DNA of 64,000 nucleotides from Dokdonella sp041395345. GTDB taxonomy: Bacteria; Pseudomonadota; Gammaproteobacteria; Xanthomonadales; Rhodanobacteraceae. The position numbers and the translations under genes are program-made. Of this stretch, positions 52,541 through 61,237 are shown piece after piece. The stretch lies in contig NZ_JAWLAR010000010.1 of NCBI RefSeq assembly GCF_041395345.1, forward strand, positions 118,481 through 182,480, written 5' to 3'. Within the stretch, counting starts at the first letter, position 1. Each line of letters begins with the position of its first letter. The notes under the pieces were generated by a model, which saw only the letters and a list, made by a program, of their open reading frames with translations, ran no database searches and was not told the origin of the DNA.

Positions 52541-54034
52541 TCAGTTCTTCGCGCTGGCGATATGCTCCAGTGCCGCCTCCAGCTTCGCAATGCGCGCCTC
52601 GAGCTCCGAGATGTGCTTGTCGCGCTGCTCGATCTCTATGGTCAGGGCCTGGCTTGCGGCAAGCGCAACGCCTGCCATGTCGGCCGGTGCCACGCTGCGC
52701 TCGTCCTTGCCGAGACCAAACGCTCGATAGAAGTCCTCTGCCACCGGACCCATGTGCCGGTCGTTCGCATCCGAGATGCGGTAGTTCCAGGTAAACAGAT
52801 TGAGATCGCGCAACTGTGCCAGCAGCGCCGAGCCGGCGACGGTGACCAGGTTTTCCTTGCTGTGGCGGCTGGAGAGCTGGGTAATCGTGCCGCCCACGAA
52901 AAGATTGCCGCTGTTGTCGAGGGAGAGACGGCGCTCTTCGGTGAGCGGGTCGCCATCGTCGGCCGCATCGGCCAGGATCAGACCCTCCGTAAAGCCGTTG
53001 GCCCGCCGAATGTGCAGTGCCGCGGTCGAGTTGGCGATGCCTACTCCGACATTGCCGGTCGCTTCGACATGAATGCTCGAGGTGGGCGCGCCTGGGTCTA
53101 TACGAAATGGAAGGCGCGAGCTATTGGTCACGTCGCGAACAAAGAAATTGGCCTCATTGCCGGCCACGTCCCAGATCTGCGGCGAAAACCCATCACTGGC
53201 GTTCTGATCCAGCCGGAGTGTGGGCGTGTTTCCGTCGACGGCATGTAGCAGAGCGGTCGGATCTGCTGTCCCGAATCCGACAAATCCTGTGTTTTCTACC
53301 AGCACGGAGTTGGCAGGCGCTCCCGCCTCGACCTTGAAGGGCATGCGACCTGCGGTGCTGTCCTCGAACGCCAGATAGCTGTCGCCACCATTGTCCGCGT
53401 CATTGGCGACGATGCGCCAGTCATTGGTAGGAAAACTGGCACTATTGCTGGTGTCTTCAAAGTTGATGCGAAGATTGTTTTCTTTCAGGCGAATCGTATC
53501 TGCGCCGAAATTTTCGTTGTTTACGCAGTCCATGCCCACGCACTCGCTGCCCTGCACGATCAGGTCATCGGCAATGACCTGGTCGAAAGGGACCTCGCCG
53601 CTGTCACCGGGATCAACCGGAGGCTGGTCGGGGTCGACCTCCTCCAGATCGAGCAAAGCGAACTGTCCGGCCTGGACGAGCAGAATGCCGTTTTGGGTTG
53701 GCAGCGCTGGTGGCCAACCCGCTGGCAATGAATTGTCCCCGGCCTCACGCAACTGCTCGGCCTGGGCCAGCAGGCTTGCCGAAACCGCCGGCGCAAAGAC
53801 CAGCTCCCATCGGTAGACGCCGTCACCGGTCAACGAAGAGGCATTGATGCTGACGGCCTGACCGGCAGCAAAACTGAACTGCTTGATACCGCGCGGGCCG
53901 CTTAACCGCAGCGTGGCCCCAGCGGCGCCTTGCGGACGCTCCCACTGATAGCCAGGCCCATTCTGGGCGGTTGCATTCTGCGCCATCGGCAGACAGAACA
54001 GAGTCATCGTGAGAGACAGCATCAGTGCACGCAT
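52541..54034 (-). CDS. Exported tail-fibre-domain protein with S74 chaperone-like C-terminus
   Basis: A 497-residue exported protein with signal peptide MRALMLSLTMTLFCLPMAQNATAQ. The middle holds beta repeats such as NLRINFEDTSNSASFPTNDWRIVAND and a series of VGVGIANSTAALHIRRANG and GTADPTALLHAVDGNTPTLRLDQ, as in tail-fibre-like proteins. The C-terminal 110 residues, FVGGTITQLSSRHSKENLVTVAG...FTWNYRISDANDRHMGPVAEDFYRAFGLG followed by a coiled coil (IEQRDKHISELEARIAKLEAALEHI), match the peptidase S74 intramolecular chaperone; SxxxK is read as SRHSKEN, so self-cleavage is not certain. Eleven bases upstream of the Ig-repeat gene, hence an operon. Confidence 0.85.
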   Translation of the reverse strand: MRALMLSLTMTLFCLPMAQNATAQNGPGYQWERPQGAAGATLRLSGPRGIKQFSFAAGQAVSINASSLTGDGVYRWELVFAPAVSASLLAQAEQLREAGDNSLPAGWPPALPTQNGILLVQAGQFALLDLEEVDPDQPPVDPGDSGEVPFDQVIADDLIVQGSECVGMDCVNNENFGADTIRLKENNLRINFEDTSNSASFPTNDWRIVANDADNGGDSYLAFEDSTAGRMPFKVEAGAPANSVLVENTGFVGFGTADPTALLHAVDGNTPTLRLDQNASDGFSPQIWDVAGNEANFFVRDVTNSSRLPFRIDPGAPTSSIHVEATGNVGVGIANSTAALHIRRANGFTEGLILADAADDGDPLTEERRLSLDNSGNLFVGGTITQLSSRHSKENLVTVAGSALLAQLRDLNLFTWNYRISDANDRHMGPVAEDFYRAFGLGKDERSVAPADMAGVALAASQALTIEIEQRDKHISELEARIAKLEAALEHIASAKN

Positions 54035-54287
54035 ATCGGATTCCCCAATCGAATCAAGCTTTCAGAAAGGGGGCACCCCCGAAGGCGACCATGAACCGCC
54101 CCTACCATCGCATGTGCTCCCCTGTCCGTGCAGAGTAGCCGTTTTGTGACGGATATCAAAGTACGGAACACACGCAAATCAGCCCCCATGCCGGCTCAGC
54201 CATGAAGGCAATCGCCACTCCGGCGAATGTTGAAGCGCGAGTCTTCGAGGCATGACAGACAGCCTGGCGCCGGTCCCACTGACCGAT
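54035..54287. other. Intergenic region; promoter of the exported-protein operon
   Basis: About 250 bp without a gene. GGGGG-CA-CCCCC at 54069-54080 is a tight palindrome near the operon start. No other feature could be recognised; the promoter for the minus-strand operon should be here. Confidence 0.35.
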
Positions 54288-54764
54288 TCAGGCCTTTTCG
54301 CCTCGCAGGCGCATCGTCAGACCCCTCAAGAAATTGCGCAGCATCTGGTCACCACAGTTCCGATAGTGCTTGTGGCCGGGTTGGCGAAACAGTGCTGACA
54401 ACTCGGGCCTGGTGACCGGGAAGTCTGCATCGGCAAAGATCTGATGCATGTCCTCGTCTTTCAATTCGAAGGCAACGCGCAGCTTCTTCAATACGACATT
54501 GTTGGTCACGCGTTTTTCCACCGGACGCGCTGGCAGTCGCTCATCGCGGCCACGGAGATGAATGATCAAGCCGTCAAGAAAGTGTGCAAGTACCACATCA
54601 CTGCATTCGGTGCGGTACTCGTCGCCCTCCTTGACAAGCATCGCCTTCAGCTCATCCAGACTCAGCCGCAAATCCGGATTGGGCAGCTTGGCAATCTCGA
54701 CAACCTTGCTGTCAGCAAGATCCAGCATGTAGCGAATACTGCGAAGCACGTCGTTGTTGATCAT
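54288..54764 (-). CDS. yehS: DUF1456 family protein (YehS-like)
   Basis: A 158-residue cytosolic protein from ATG 54764 (AGAGG seven bases upstream; a TTG at 54770 is less likely). It contains two copies of the DUF1456 repeat: NNDVLRSIRYMLDLADSKVVEIAKL...DVVLAHFLDGLIIHLRG and TNNVVLKKLRVAFELKDEDMHQIFADADFPVTRPELSALFRQPGHKHYRNCGDQMLRNFLRGL. Its length and pattern equal E. coli YehS. The function is not known. No close partner is on the same strand. Confidence 0.92.
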   Translation of the reverse strand: MINNDVLRSIRYMLDLADSKVVEIAKLPNPDLRLSLDELKAMLVKEGDEYRTECSDVVLAHFLDGLIIHLRGRDERLPARPVEKRVTNNVVLKKLRVAFELKDEDMHQIFADADFPVTRPELSALFRQPGHKHYRNCGDQMLRNFLRGLTMRLRGEKA

Positions 54765-54918
54765 CTGCAAGCCTCTGATTGAATCTGGCGAAGAGTGAAG
54801 ACCCGCCTTCGCATTGAATGGACATTCAACCGGGTCAGACTACTGATCAGGGCCCGTGCTTGCCGCAAGGGCCCGATTTCCTGAGGAGCGAGGCTCCGAC
54901 AACTGGCGCCGCGAAACG

Positions 54919-56433
54919 CTATCTTGCCAACTCGTAGAGATATTCCACGTACGACAGCACCGCACCGTCGTAGCCCCTGACTGCAGGATTGCTGGATTCG
55001 ATCAGGAAATATTCATCCGGAGCATGCGCGCCGCTGCCATGCCCCAGGCCAAAATGGCCCGAAGCCAGGCTGAGTGGCGCCTCGGTGAAGACGAAGCCCG
55101 GATAGGAGCCGGCATTGCGTGGCCACATCACCGGATCCAGCCCGGCGCCCTTCAGTACGCGCATTTGCGCCTGGATCAATTCCGAATCGGCGCGGGTGCT
55201 GGTGGGGTCGTAGCCACCACTGACATTGACTTCGATGTCGCCGAAACCGCGCTTGGCCAGATGCGCCTTCAATGCCGAGACAGCGTCCTCCATCTTCATT
55301 CCGGGAACCAGCCGCATGTCGATCTTCGCAACAGCCTTGTGCGGAAGAACGGTCTTGCCACCCGGCCCGGTATAGCCACCGAACAGCCCCTCGATGTTGA
55401 CCGTAGGTTGAGAAACCAGCCGCTCGTTTGCCGCCTGCCAGTCGAGATCGTCGATCCAGTGCTTGACGCCAATCTGCTTCTTGAATGTCTCTTCGCTGCT
55501 CCTTGCAGTCGCAGCTGCAACCATCGCCCTGTCCTCGGCGCTGATCGGGGGTGCCACCGGATAGTTGTCGATCGTGATGGTATTGCCATCGTCGGAGACC
55601 AGCGTGTTGAGCGCCTTGATCAGATGCCAGCTCGGACTGTCGACCATGGCCTTCAGCGAGGAATGAATATCCTTGGCCGGACCGCGCCCCCACTTCTCGC
55701 CACTGGCAACGAGCTCGAGTTCGACTACCCCCTTGGCTCCAAGGCTGACCCTGACCTGGCCATCAAGACTCTGGCTGGCCGAGGGCATGAATACCCCGAT
55801 GGTCTTGCCCAGCGCTGCCTTTACTTTCGGATTCAGGACCAGCTCGCCGATATGCGGTGATCCGATTTCCTCTTCGCCTTCAGCAACCAGGACCAGGTTG
55901 ACCGGAACGCTCTCGTTCGCATCGCGAATGGCATGCAACGCAGCAAGCAAGGCCGACTGCGGTCCTTTCTGATTGACGGCGCCGCGTCCCATCATCACCT
56001 TGCCGACACCTGGCCGTTCAATGATGCGCGCTTCCAGGGGCGGCGAACTCCATTCGGCCGGATCGAACTGCTTCACGTCATACATGAAATAGAGCCCGAC
56101 CGTTTTCTTCGCGCCCGCGTCGAGCGTTGCGAAAACTCCGGGCTTGCCGCTTGTCTGGATGATCTCGACCGTCTGGAATCCGGCCTCTCGGGCCAGCCTG
56201 GCCATGTAATCGGCACCCTCGCTGGAATTGAGATCCTCGGCAGCGATCGAAGGCAATGCAATCCAGTCTTGCAGGCGCTTGATCGATGCATCGTGCTGGC
56301 TGATGACAACCTTGTTGATTGCGTCGAGGGGTGGCTTGGCCGCAACCACCGGATGGCATGCGAACACGAGTGCGGCAACTGCAAGCCAATGTCCACTGAA
56401 GCAATGGCGGATTCCGGGAACCATGGTTTTCAT
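54919..56433 (-). CDS. Exported M20-family hydrolase with altered metal ligands
   Basis: A 504-residue exported protein; ATG 56433 with AAGGAG nine bases upstream, and a signal peptide ending near VVAA. M20 architecture is evident, but the first metal-binding motif reads LYFMYDVKQFDP, with Met117 where a histidine ligand (GHYDVQP) stands, and GRGAVNQKG has Asn154 in place of the bridging Asp (GRGA-x-DDKG). AEGEEEIGSPH with the catalytic and metal Glu, and the last His in HGSGAHAPDEYFLIE are intact. Either it binds a single metal or it has a different activity. Signal suggests a periplasmic carboxypeptidase or dipeptidase ancestor. Confidence 0.86.
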   Translation of the reverse strand: MKTMVPGIRHCFSGHWLAVAALVFACHPVVAAKPPLDAINKVVISQHDASIKRLQDWIALPSIAAEDLNSSEGADYMARLAREAGFQTVEIIQTSGKPGVFATLDAGAKKTVGLYFMYDVKQFDPAEWSSPPLEARIIERPGVGKVMMGRGAVNQKGPQSALLAALHAIRDANESVPVNLVLVAEGEEEIGSPHIGELVLNPKVKAALGKTIGVFMPSASQSLDGQVRVSLGAKGVVELELVASGEKWGRGPAKDIHSSLKAMVDSPSWHLIKALNTLVSDDGNTITIDNYPVAPPISAEDRAMVAAATARSSEETFKKQIGVKHWIDDLDWQAANERLVSQPTVNIEGLFGGYTGPGGKTVLPHKAVAKIDMRLVPGMKMEDAVSALKAHLAKRGFGDIEVNVSGGYDPTSTRADSELIQAQMRVLKGAGLDPVMWPRNAGSYPGFVFTEAPLSLASGHFGLGHGSGAHAPDEYFLIESSNPAVRGYDGAVLSYVEYLYELAR

Positions 56434-56601
56434 CTATCGAATCTCCTTGAGAGCATTCATTGGCAACTTCCCGAAGTCTACGCCAAGTGACGCGCAGGAT
56501 TGTCGCTTCCTCGGGGCCCTTGGCGACCTTGATCACATTGGACTCGGCCTTTCGAAACAGTCAGTATGATGTCGCCACCGAACTCGTCGAACCCGGAAAC
56601 C

Positions 56602-58374
56602 ATGCAAGCAGCCTTTCAGGCAAGTTGGAGATTGCTGACGTTGGCTGCGCTGTGTGCACTGCATCCGCTGCACGCCGCCGAGAATCCCCGTACCGCGGGA
56701 CCGGATGCGAGCCAGCCCGTGCACGGCCCCTACCCCTGGAACTACCAGGGGCAACTTGTCCGCCCTGCGCGCCCGTCCTACATGGCAGGAGCCTGCAGTT
56801 CGACCACGCCAACACCGCGCGTACTTCTGGCCGGCGACAGCTGGGCCCAGTACATGTGGGACGACGATGCTCACAACGAGATATTCGACAAATTCGGTAT
56901 GGCCGACCGGCGCGCCGTCAGTCGCTCGCTGGGTTCGAATCCGGGGCCTGGTCACATCGGATTCGAGTACGCCGTTTCCGGAAGCGAAGCACGTGAATGG
57001 GTCGACACGGCAAGCTATCCATGGATCGCCAACGTCAATGCAGAGCTCCAGGCATTGCCGACCATCGACACCGTCATGCTCAGTATTGGCGGCAATGACG
57101 TACTCGCCGGAAAATCCGGTGGCGGCTGGTACAAGGACATGGATCTGGACGTCGCAGGCTCCGAAGAGGCGTTCTTCACGCGCCTGCTGGACGACAGCAC
57201 GACGATTGCCAATGCCATCACTTCGGCGCATCCGCAGGTCGACGTACTGCTTTCGAGCTATGAGTATCCGAACTTCAATGTCGGCTTCTGGTGTTTCGTC
57301 TATGCATGTCCCAAGCGACGCGACCTGAGCCGGGATCCGGACAACGACCTGATCACCGACGCCGAGCTCAATGGAATGATGCTCAACATCGAGTCGCGGC
57401 GAATCGCCTGGACAAACTCCGATTCACGCCTGTTCTTCGATCACGGCGTCGGCGAAATGCACTACTACTACGGAGATGGCGTCACCGCAGCCGGAATCCT
57501 GCCGCGGCCGGGACAGTCCGCACCGGACTACCTGCCATTCCCGGCCGGCAATCCGAATCGCCCGAGCCTGCGCGAGAATTTTCGCCGGCCCAATGGCATA
57601 GACGCAGATCCGATCCACCTTGACGCCGAAGCCTACCTGTACAAGGTGGCTGTACAGACAGAGAGCTACCTCTTCCCGAAATTTCGAGGCACGGTTTCGC
57701 AGACACTGGAATCATTGGGTGGCGAGCTGGATGGCTGGAGCGACGGCGTCTCGGCCGGTACGCAGGCCGTCATCATCGGCGATGACGGCACCCGACTGAT
57801 TCACGGCATAGTCTCGTTCGACACCAGCGCCATTCCGCCCGGCGAAAACATCGAGTCGGCAAGCCTGTTTTTGATCCAGCAAGACCGAAGCGGCTCCAAC
57901 CCGTTCGTCACCGGCAATCTTGGCGCGCCCAGGCTCGACGTCGCGGCTTCCTTCGGACTGCCGGAAGTCGAGATCAGCGATGCGACCGCTGCCGCCGAGG
58001 TGTCAGACGCCGGTTGCTTCGTCGGATCGGCCGACCAGCAATATTATGCGCTTCGGATAGATCTCAATGCCGCGGCGCTGGCTGCCATCGATCGCGACGG
58101 CATCACCCAGTTTCGGCTCGAATTCAGCAGCATTGACGCGGGGGTCAATCGCGTCGAGTTCAATGACGGCGATGCCACTGCACCGGCAACGGCGGAGCAA
58201 CGCCCCACCCTGCATTGGCAGGAATCCATCCGCGAAGATGGCAGCGTCGATGTCCATCAGGTACACGGCAGCGCCATCGTCCACCGCGGCCTTGTTGAAG
58301 TACTCGGCAACGCAAAGCCCATCCTGGATATTCGCTACAACGACATCCTCTTCCAGGACGGCTTCGACGATTGA
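56602..58374 (+). CDS. Exported SGNH/GDSL hydrolase
   Basis: A secreted enzyme of about 590 residues. ATG 56602 opens the signal peptide MQAAFQASWRLLTLAALCALHPLHA; an ATG at 56566 in frame would add 12 residues. SGNH blocks: RVLLAGDSWAQYMW (nucleophile Ser), SIGGNDVLAG (block III) and GIDADPIHLDAEAYLYK (Asp and His). Residues about 370-590 form a second beta-rich part, VVSFDTSAIPPGENIESASLFLIQQD, as in fibrinogen-like or DNRLRE adhesion domains. The sequence ends ILFQDGFDD, recalling a C-terminal DGF(E/D) motif common on secreted Xanthomonadales proteins. Ester substrate unknown. Confidence 0.86.
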   Translation: MQAAFQASWRLLTLAALCALHPLHAAENPRTAGPDASQPVHGPYPWNYQGQLVRPARPSYMAGACSSTTPTPRVLLAGDSWAQYMWDDDAHNEIFDKFGMADRRAVSRSLGSNPGPGHIGFEYAVSGSEAREWVDTASYPWIANVNAELQALPTIDTVMLSIGGNDVLAGKSGGGWYKDMDLDVAGSEEAFFTRLLDDSTTIANAITSAHPQVDVLLSSYEYPNFNVGFWCFVYACPKRRDLSRDPDNDLITDAELNGMMLNIESRRIAWTNSDSRLFFDHGVGEMHYYYGDGVTAAGILPRPGQSAPDYLPFPAGNPNRPSLRENFRRPNGIDADPIHLDAEAYLYKVAVQTESYLFPKFRGTVSQTLESLGGELDGWSDGVSAGTQAVIIGDDGTRLIHGIVSFDTSAIPPGENIESASLFLIQQDRSGSNPFVTGNLGAPRLDVAASFGLPEVEISDATAAAEVSDAGCFVGSADQQYYALRIDLNAAALAAIDRDGITQFRLEFSSIDAGVNRVEFNDGDATAPATAEQRPTLHWQESIREDGSVDVHQVHGSAIVHRGLVEVLGNAKPILDIRYNDILFQDGFDD

Positions 58375-58440
58375 ACCTCTGGATGGCCGAAATCCCCAAG
58401 CGAGATTCGGCTATCAGGGTGACCCGCGACCAGCCCGGAT

Positions 58441-59160
58441 CTACTCGACAACGGTTGGCGCCGACACCGGCAGCGCCGGGATGGCCAGGCTGCGGTCTTC
58501 GTCGCCGGTAGCGCCGGTGAGCATGGTTGTCGGCAAATGACCGACATCGCCCACCGAAATGACCTTGAAGCGGCCATCAGCCTCGACACGAATGCGTGTG
58601 ATGCTGGCATGCCCCACCGACATCTCCAGCCAGGCGTCGGTGTCGACACCGAGCGCACGCGTGACCAGATAGCGCGTCACGTTGCCGTGGCAGACGAAGA
58701 GTTCAGTCCGCTCTGCACCCGAAGCCGGCTTGAAGTACGTGGCAAACAGTCGATCGAGCTGCGCCTTGCAGGCCGCAAACTCTTCCGGCTTGCCATCGGC
58801 CATGATCTCGGCACGCCGGGTCGGGGGCGTGCACTCGGCAAGGTCATCGACAATCGTGAACTTGCGCCCCGGAAACGTCTCCGAAATGCTGGCCGCCGTA
58901 TCCATGGCCCGCTGCATCGGGCTGGAATAGAGTGCGTCGAAGTGGTCTGCCATGCCCGGCAGACGTCCGCCGACCAATCGAGCCTGCGCGACACCCAGCG
59001 CCGACAGACCCGGTCCCAGCTTCTCATCGGCTGCGGGATCCGGCGAGTAGTGTCCGTGTCGGACCACGAAGATCGTTCGTGCGGCGGCAGCAGGGGCGTT
59101 CTCGGCCAGAACGGGGGCGGAGACGAAGAGTAGCAACGAGAAAAATAGTGATCTGTTCAT
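58441..59160 (-). CDS. Exported histidine phosphatase family protein
   Basis: A 239-residue phosphohistidine-type phosphatase. ATG 59160 begins the signal peptide MNRSLFFSLLLFVSAPVLAENA; the upstream frame to 59217 is rejected. The family signature is RTIFVVRHGHYSP with the catalytic His, followed by ALYSSPMQRAMDTAASIS (second Arg) and TELFVCHGNVTRYLV (second His). The substrate is unclear; secreted members include SixA-like and acid phosphatases. It is convergent with the SGNH gene and divergent from the beta-lactamase-like gene, about 100 bp away. Confidence 0.9.
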   Translation of the reverse strand: MNRSLFFSLLLFVSAPVLAENAPAAAARTIFVVRHGHYSPDPAADEKLGPGLSALGVAQARLVGGRLPGMADHFDALYSSPMQRAMDTAASISETFPGRKFTIVDDLAECTPPTRRAEIMADGKPEEFAACKAQLDRLFATYFKPASGAERTELFVCHGNVTRYLVTRALGVDTDAWLEMSVGHASITRIRVEADGRFKVISVGDVGHLPTTMLTGATGDEDRSLAIPALPVSAPTVVE

Positions 59161-59266
59161 TGGCCCAGTATCACCCAAGCGACGGCAAATTGCCCGACGC
59201 CAGGCCTCGATAGGCATAATCGAAAGGGCTGTGATCTAATCGAGTCACCCTCCGCGGAGATCGCCG

Positions 59267-61237
59267 ATGCGCCTCATGCTGGCTTGCGTCCTGATTGCGC
59301 TGCTGCTCTCGACCCGTGTGGCTCCTGCCATCGACACGATTGCCCCGGCCACGGCAGAGCCTGTCGAACAGGACGCGCCCGCCGACCTGCCGCCCGAGCC
59401 TGTGCGCGCCATCGATACCCTTGATCTGGCGGCATATGTCGACGGGCTGGTCGATGCCGCCATGCAAAGCGATCATCTCGCCGGCGTGACCGTCGCAATC
59501 GTTGATCGGCAGGGCCCCTTGTTGCTGCGCGGCTACGGAATTGCCGCGCAGTCGCCGCGAAAAGGGGTTGATCCGAAATCGTCCTTGTTCCGGATCGGCT
59601 CGATTTCCAAGACATTCACCTACCTGCTCGCCCTGCAAATGGTCGATGACGGGCGTCTCGAGATCAATGCACCGGTCAACAACTACCTGCCACCGGACCT
59701 GCAACTGCCTGATGACGGACTCGCACCGGTGCTGGTGCGTCACTTGTTTACCCACACTGCCGGCTATGAAGACTCGGCGATGGGTCACCTGTTCGTGAAG
59801 AACCCCGAGGATGTGTCGAGTCTCCAGGAATACGTGCGTCTGCACCGACCCGCCCGCGTTCGCCAGCCTGGAACCCATGCGGTCTATTCAAACTACTCGC
59901 TGGCCCTGCTCGGCGTCATCCTGGAGCAGGTATCCGGCAAGAGTTTCGAAACCCTCGTCGAGTCTCGACTGCTGCAGCCAACAGGCATGCAGCACACCAC
60001 CTTTCGCGAGCCGCTGGGCAAGGATGATCCACGCAATGCAGGAACCGCCTTCGAAGGACTCTGGTCGGAGGGCTTCAAACGCGGCGGGGGTGGCTACAGC
60101 GCACAGACATTCGAACACATCGCGCACATTGCGCCGGTGGGTGGCGCGTCCAGCACGGCCAGCGACATGGGCCGCTACATGCGCATGCTGCTCGATGCTG
60201 GAAGCATCGATGGCGCACAAATACTCGCACCGTCCGTGCTGGAGCGCATCTACTCCACGCCTCAGTTCCGCAATGCGCCCGAGGTCACCGGATTCTCCTG
60301 GGGATTCTTTGCCAGCAGAATCGGCAGCCTCGACCTCTATGGACACGGTGGCGCAACACTCTGGTTTCACTCCTCGATGCAGCTGATTCCGGAACTGGGC
60401 CTCGGCGTTTTCATCTCCACCAATACCGAAACCGGTCGCCGCTTCGCTGGCGAGTTTCCCGGGCTTGTTCTGCAGCGCTATTTTCCCGAGGCGAGAAGCG
60501 AGCCTCCGACCACCGCGCCGGAAACCCTCGATGCCAGCCGGTTCATCGGCAGCTACAACAGTGAGCGCAGCAATTACAGCAGCATTGAAAAACTGTTCCT
60601 GTCCTCGACGCTGCAAGTTGCAGCGGCGCCGGACGGCGCACTGGTCATTTCAGGCGAAGGAAGCACGTCACGCTACGTTCCGGATGGCGACCTGAGTTTT
60701 CGCGAAGCCGAGGGACCGGGATACATCACCTTCCTTGTCGATGCCGACAATCGAATCGTGGGGTTTGCCAATGCCAAGGGGCACGTCGTCTACGACCGCG
60801 TTCGCCCGTGGGACGTGCTCCCTACCGCGGTGAATGTGCTGGGCGTGATTGGCATCATTGCCCTATTCGTACTCACCGGGGCATGGCTGCGCCGGAAGCG
60901 CAGGATCCGCGATCAGCCCCGCGCACGCTTCAGCGCACGCTGGCTGTATTTCACGGCGTTCCTCTGGATCGTCATCCTCGGCGCCGGACTCACCCTGATA
61001 GAGGCCGACAATACCGAGCTCTTCTACGATTTCCCGAGCCCCATTGTCCGCTTCATCGCCTGGGCAGCCGTGCCTGTCATTCTGGCCAGTCTCATCAGCG
61101 TGTACCTGCTTGGATCGGCATGGAAGGCCAAGGATTGGGGCTTCTGGCGCAAGCTGCGCCATACACTGGCCGTCCTCGCTTTTTCAATCGGAGCATTCCT
61201 GCTCTGGAACTGGAATCTGCTGCCATGGAAACTGTGA
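59267..61237 (+). CDS. Serine hydrolase (class C beta-lactamase-like) with C-terminal membrane domain
   Basis: A 656-residue protein; ATG 59267 with GGAG seven bases upstream and signal peptide MRLMLACVLIALLLSTRVAPAID. Residues about 50-390 form the penicillin-binding/beta-lactamase fold: SxxK is GSISKTFTYLL, YxN is AVYSNYSLALLGVI and HGG (KTG position) is YGHGGATLW. The C-terminal third has four helices after VLPTAVNVLGVIGIIALFVLTGAWL, so the domain is tethered to the membrane. Likely a D-amino-acid ester/amide hydrolase or peptidase. The TGA stop overlaps the next ATG, coupling it to the D-aminoacylase-like lipoprotein. Confidence 0.9.
   Translation: MRLMLACVLIALLLSTRVAPAIDTIAPATAEPVEQDAPADLPPEPVRAIDTLDLAAYVDGLVDAAMQSDHLAGVTVAIVDRQGPLLLRGYGIAAQSPRKGVDPKSSLFRIGSISKTFTYLLALQMVDDGRLEINAPVNNYLPPDLQLPDDGLAPVLVRHLFTHTAGYEDSAMGHLFVKNPEDVSSLQEYVRLHRPARVRQPGTHAVYSNYSLALLGVILEQVSGKSFETLVESRLLQPTGMQHTTFREPLGKDDPRNAGTAFEGLWSEGFKRGGGGYSAQTFEHIAHIAPVGGASSTASDMGRYMRMLLDAGSIDGAQILAPSVLERIYSTPQFRNAPEVTGFSWGFFASRIGSLDLYGHGGATLWFHSSMQLIPELGLGVFISTNTETGRRFAGEFPGLVLQRYFPEARSEPPTTAPETLDASRFIGSYNSERSNYSSIEKLFLSSTLQVAAAPDGALVISGEGSTSRYVPDGDLSFREAEGPGYITFLVDADNRIVGFANAKGHVVYDRVRPWDVLPTAVNVLGVIGIIALFVLTGAWLRRKRRIRDQPRARFSARWLYFTAFLWIVILGAGLTLIEADNTELFYDFPSPIVRFIAWAAVPVILASLISVYLLGSAWKAKDWGFWRKLRHTLAVLAFSIGAFLLWNWNLLPWKL

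Noticed and set aside
54035..54287. A riboswitch upstream of the exported-protein operon
   Set aside because: Only a GGGGG/CCCCC palindrome is visible; no known aptamer core could be recognised.
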